DNA of 64,000 nucleotides. Source: Vigna angularis. Taxonomy: Eukaryota > Streptophyta > Magnoliopsida > Fabales > Fabaceae. Shown here piece after piece: positions 59,416 through 64,000 of the stretch. The position numbers and the translations under genes are program-made. Where the stretch lies: positions 7,624,479-7,688,478 of the forward strand of contig NC_068977.1 of assembly GCF_016808095.1 (NCBI RefSeq), in the 5' to 3' direction. Under the pieces are notes generated by a model that had not been told where the DNA came from, ran no database searches, and saw only the letters and a list, made by a program, of their open reading frames with translations. Within the stretch, counting starts at the first letter, position 1, and each line of letters opens with the position of its first letter.

Positions 59416-60524
59416 TTTATTACATGCACAAACTGATTATTAATACAACTACTTATGTTTCATTTGTGAAAATTGTTGATTGTTTTTCCTTAAGTCAGCA
59501 TTTGATATCTTTTTGATCCACATTTGACTGAAAAAAAAATATGAATCCTTGAAATCCAAAATAAATTAATAAATCGTAATCAGATTCTCTTAAAAAGAAA
59601 AGGATACGGCTGTAAAGTTAAGAAGGACAAATGAGCCAAAAGTTTCACTACATAACAAGCTATGGGGCATAAATGGGCCAGTAGTTGCGTAACAAACTCT
59701 TGGACATTTGATGGTTGATGGGTTGCTTGTGTCTGTCTATATATGAAGCAACTGTGAAGATGTGGATTCATTGTAGATGCAATTTTGTAGAACAATAACA
59801 TACATGATAACTGTGGTTTTTCTGGCAGTTTGTGATACTTCAGCTGTGAGATTTTTAATTTGAGACTTTTATAATAACCAGTATGATTAAAGTTTTGATT
59901 GCCTTAGCCTTCAATACCAATAAAACTTTGCTTGAAGCCTTTTTCTTTCTTTTAGCAGTTTTATTTTGGTTGGGATTTAACTATGTTTGAATTAGCCAAT
60001 ACAATTTGCACGTTAAAGTGTTTTCTCTGTTTTGTTCCAATATCTAGTTTGTGCTACAAAGTCATGGAGCACCCTTTCCAAATATAATATAAATATATGA
60101 AAGATTCTAAGAGTGTTTGTGTTGTAGTTACATTGAAGGTAAACCTAATCTAGCACTACTCTGGCCTCAACTCTTTTGCATTGAAAAGAGGAAAATGTCC
60201 TTTCAACGGTTTTAAGAACACGCCTAACTTTCTCTATTCTCTATACTCTTGATGCAGGCCACAAACCAAAATTCTCAAACAGGATTTGGAGCTGTTCCTC
60301 AGGGACAGTATGCACCTACATTTGCAGGAGGACAGCCAAGACCCACAGGCATGGCTCCACAACCTTTACCACTTGGAGGAGGTGACATGCTGGGCTTTGC
60401 AGGTGATGATGAGGAATCAAAGAAGCTACGAGATGAGAGAGGAGCAAGATCTGGAGGATGGAGTGTAGAAATAAGTCGGAAACGGGCATATGAAGAAGCC
60501 CTTGGAAGCCTCTGGGTTTGTTGA
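57934..60524 (+). CDS. MAT1: CDK-activating kinase assembly factor MAT1 (plant form)
   Basis: Five coding exons: 57934-57998, 58782-58855, 58944-59047, 59176-59241 and 60258-60524, giving 191 residues with in-phase GT-AG junctions. The 65-bp first exon ([20 protein letters not shown]) is easily missed; it joins INKR-type sequence at [20 protein letters not shown]. Then come [57 protein letters not shown], a Gln/Gly/Pro linker ([19 protein letters not shown]) and a conserved end [23 protein letters not shown]1 holds CDK7 (CDKD) and cyclin H together in CAK and links them to TFIIH. The N-terminal RING finger of animal and yeast MAT1 is absent, which matches the short plant proteins I recall. 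The last intron is about 1 kb. Confidence 0.9.
59358..59407 (+). repeat. (ATT)n microsatellite in a MAT1 intron
   Basis: About 16 ATT units, inside the last MAT1 intron (59242-60257). Confidence 0.95.
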
Positions 60525-60916
60525 GACAATACTAATAATATTCATATAAGGTAGGACTTGTCTATTGCTGTTCATGCTAATTCCAGTGTCATGAAAGCTA
60601 TTTTTTTTGCATGGATATTTGATGTATATTATGTAGAATGTAAGATTTATTGCATTTTTGTTTCGTCTAACTATAATGAATCATGTTTCAAGAGACCTTG
60701 TCTATGATTGGCAAAAACTAGCTGCAAAGTTTGTTCAAAACTAAAATGTTGATATGCGGCAAGTAATTTTGGTATATTTGTTTGGATGTTATATATATGT
60801 TAAAGTAGCTGGAAAATATAAAATGATGTAAATAAATGTATTGATTTTAAATTTTATGTAATTTTCATTTACGAATATATTATATACTTTTTATTTTTAT
60901 TCTACTATTCATGTTA

Positions 60917-60979
<63 letters not shown>

Positions 60980-63400
60980 CGGTAAAAAATGAACATAATA
61001 AAAATAAAGCACTAGTGGTGCTCAAACACTTTTACAAAAAAAATTGTACAAGATACTAGTACTAAGAAAACAAAACCGGAATCGTGTTTCCAAATTGAAA
61101 ACAAAACATAGAAGAGATAAAATCATGAAAAGCTTAATAGTACTAAGAAATTAGAACAACAAGATAAGCTTTTAGCATAAGTCGTCTAATAGCTTCAGCA
61201 AAAAATCTTAAACTATATATTAAGATAATTTTCTTTCAAATTTGAAGCAAAGCATAATGCCATACTACTGCATAGACATAATATTTTCCTCATGTTAATT
61301 AATGTAACAGTTAAAAGAATGTAATATAAAAAAGTGCTGGTATATCAATATCTACAAGTTTAATGCCAAACAATAAACCATAGTAAATGGTTTAAGTATT
61401 AAGATAAGAAATGTTATGTAGAAAACTATTTATTATTTATCCTTATAAACATTAGTGTGATAAAAAGTGAAAATATAATATTGTCATAAAAAATGATAAG
61501 TTTATCTTATGGGAAAATATTATAACAATAATAAGAACAGAATACCCTTTACATAGAAAATATTAGGAACTAACATTTTAGAGTAGGTTTGCGAAGCAAA
61601 TACTTCTCTTGTGTAAGCTGAATTCAGCTAGTAAAAAAGTTAAAAGATAACTGAAAAGTTCCCTTTGGCTCATCTTTTCATTTTGAATTGTTTCTCTCTT
61701 ATTCTTTCAGGATGTTAATTGTTTAAAGAAAGAATTTAATTTAAAGTGAAGGATTTGGAAATAACAAAAGAAAATTGCCATAGTTTCCAAGAATAAAGAT
61801 AACTCTGAACCATAATAAAAATAAAAAGAGAGTTTAATTGATTTTTGTAAGATATACTATTTTTATCTTTAATTAATTTATTATTATTTTTATTAAGGTT
61901 ATATTTTTTTATTATAAATATAAGGAAGATTAATCTTGTTTTTAGTATATTTAATCATTTATTTCTTAAATTCAAAAGTGTAAGATGTAATAGTTTTTTT
62001 TTTCTTATTCTCTTTTGCTTTATTATATTTTAATTTCTATATTGTGAACTTTTATTATAGCTTTAAAAATGTTATTAAAGATTAAATAAATAAACAATCT
62101 GCATATATCATTAATTATTTTATTTATATTTTGTTTTTAAATAAATAAGAAAAATCTAAAGATGTTTAACTTAGTTGATTGAATGTGATGACTGAATTGT
62201 TATGAACTCCTGTCAGTCTCTAAAAATATAAAGAGTTACACGAAATGCGTAAATAAAAATCATGTATATATTTTAAAACTAAAATTATTTTAATAAAATT
62301 GTTTCAATATAACGATAGCTGATTTATATCGAAAAAATTCTTAAACTTTAATGATTTTGCAAGTAAAACTATAATTTTCAGCCTGGTATAAAAACATCCA
62401 TTAAAGACTTTTTTTTTAATTTTATTTGCTGAAATAACCTATCTTTTTGTTTTGAACATACAATTCAATGATCTTCTTATTCTTAACATTGAACATTTAG
62501 ATAAAAATTTTGTGTTTTTTTATCATGTGTGTGGCATTAATGTCAATTTTGATTTTTACTTAAATTGGAGACAACTATTTGATTTATAACTTAAAGTGGA
62601 TGTTAATGGTTATTTTTGTGACCTCTTTACAATTTCAATAATCTAATACTTGAATAACCTTGTAAAACAATTTAATTGAATAAAAGAAAATGTAAATTGA
62701 ACAATGTTCTAAAATTAAATTTATAAATAAAATCATCATTAAAACTTTTCATGATGATAAGAAGTTAGATAAATTGATAATATTGAAAGTTTAAAATAAC
62801 TTATTTGTTTAAAAATATTATAATTTTTAGAGTAGATATTCAATAGTCAGTTCATCGAGTTAACTCGTGCTATTTCAAAAGGAAATTGGAACTCTAAGTA
62901 ATCATATATTCAACATTAGTTAAATATTTACTTTTCAAATAGCTGACTTCTCATTGCATAGAATGTATTGTAGTTTCATAATTTATTTTAAAGATAGAGT
63001 ATTTCAGTAAATAAAAATATAAAATAGAATGTTCAAAAAAAGTCCAAAAATAAATTAAATATATTTTCTTTGAAAAGATAATTAGTGAATCCTTTCTGAT
63101 TTCTAATATGCAATTTAATAATAATGAGATTCATGATGATGAGAAATCGATTTTCCAAGTAATCGATTTTTCACCTTCAAACTATATATGTTACTTTTGA
63201 AAATTAATTAAAAAGTAGGTTATATTCAGTAAATAGAATTAAAAACAATATATATATATATATATATTTTAAATAGTCTCCATTAAATCATCACTAAAAA
63301 CCCCACATATTAAAAAGTAAAAATTTATAATAAAATAGAAAACGCCAACAAGGGTGGACAAAAAGGAACAAAGGAAAAATTAGCTTCCTGATTGAACAAA
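60525..63400. other. Intergenic AT-rich DNA
   Basis: MAT1 3' flank, then about 2.5 kb without recognised genes. A (TA)n tract lies at 60919-60977 and a shorter one at 63250-63270. Confidence 0.5.
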
Positions 63401-64000
63401 ACCTGCAAACAACGTAAGTCTCCTTCCAATTGCACTGTGTTCATCCCATTCTGTGAGTGTTCCTTTTCCCTGCATTTCATAGTATAATCAATTTTCTCTT
63501 TTTCTGAGACTGATTTAATTGATTTCTGCTATATGCACGTTCATTTCTGATATCATCGTTTTAGGGAATGAATTTCCTTCAGTTTGATCAATTGGGTTGG
63601 AAGCGAAGCCTTTGTGGATCACTGATTGGATTTCAAAGATCTGTTTTTTAAACAATTTCAATCGAATTCCTTCCTCTTTTCTCCATGTATCCCTCACTCC
63701 CCCTCCGTCGCGACAGGCCTGCCGCCGACCGCCCCCTCGCCGCCGTGGCCAATTCCCCAACTCAGATTTGGGTTTTTAATGGTTTTCAAATTTGAGTTCC
63801 TCTCCTACTTTTTTTTATCCTCGTTCTTTTATTATTTCAGTTAAAGAAGTTATAATCGGCAGTGAGATGTGTTTTATACTGTTACCAATAGATATGAAAT
63901 ATTATTATTATTATTGTACTGATTAATATTTTTTATTATGTATATTTAGTATGAGATATGCTACAGCATTATTGTCACAATTCCAAGGAGTAAAGTTTAC
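63401..64000 (+). other. Possible leader region of a gene beyond the window
   Basis: Composition changes here: donor-like CAACGTAAGTC at 63410-63420, a CT-rich part, and a GC-rich patch at 63700-63750 (GTCGCGACAGGCCTGCCGCC). This looks like a 5' UTR with an intron on the plus strand. No protein could be identified, and strand and identity are guesses. Confidence 0.25.

Overview
The window is plant nuclear DNA, most likely from a legume of the Phaseoleae (Vigna/Phaseolus/Glycine relatives). The evidence is GT-AG introns, AT-rich intergenic DNA, plant-type proteins (a PPR protein, a plant ABHD17-like hydrolase, RRP8 and the plant form of MAT1) and dispersed elements with ends I associate with legume genomes. 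No bacterial, phage or CRISPR content was seen.

Layout. 116-1810 (minus) is a P-class PPR gene, and a 1.2 kb foldback repeat abuts its start. 3425-5458 is a very young, internally deleted Ty3/gypsy-type retrotransposon with perfect target duplications. 5873-9918, 18033-20585, 21729-24161, 31985-34140 and 36175-38666 hold six diverged copies of one 2-2.5 kb LTR-like family; three are clean solo LTRs with matching 5-bp target duplications. 9919-12493 is repeat debris carrying a captured glutamate-receptor-like fragment. 12494-15940 is a two-level tandem array with a 14-bp hairpin in each short unit. 16259-17753 has a possible transposon ORF tail, a lone foldback arm and a 5'-truncated GDSL lipase. 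25629-31785 contains two MULE-like elements and one CACTA-like element with target duplications, plus a transposon-protein remnant. 34150-35330 is a dead copia gag. From 41 kb on the window is genic: ABHD17-like hydrolase (41024-45216), RRP8 methyltransferase (52163-54090) and MAT1 (57934-60524), with two TA-flanked elements between the first two genes.

Most interesting feature. All six copies of the LTR-like family carry a donor-like word (GTAAGGG) inside an inverted repeat whose partner lies 1.3-1.6 kb downstream, and the two halves co-vary between copies. In five copies this is followed by a short acidic reading frame. Among the three closest copies its codons differ mostly at synonymous sites, and one copy has an in-frame 15-nt deletion. 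This suggests an LTR that makes, or once made, a spliced or structured transcript with a conserved last exon. The open space between the inverted-repeat halves is filled in each copy by a different minisatellite of short, near-palindromic words.

The host genes look independent of one another: organellar RNA processing (PPR), membrane lipid/acyl hydrolysis (ABHD17-like), rRNA base methylation (RRP8) and CDK-activating kinase/TFIIH assembly (MAT1). All exon structures were read by eye from splice signals and protein similarity, without alignment software.
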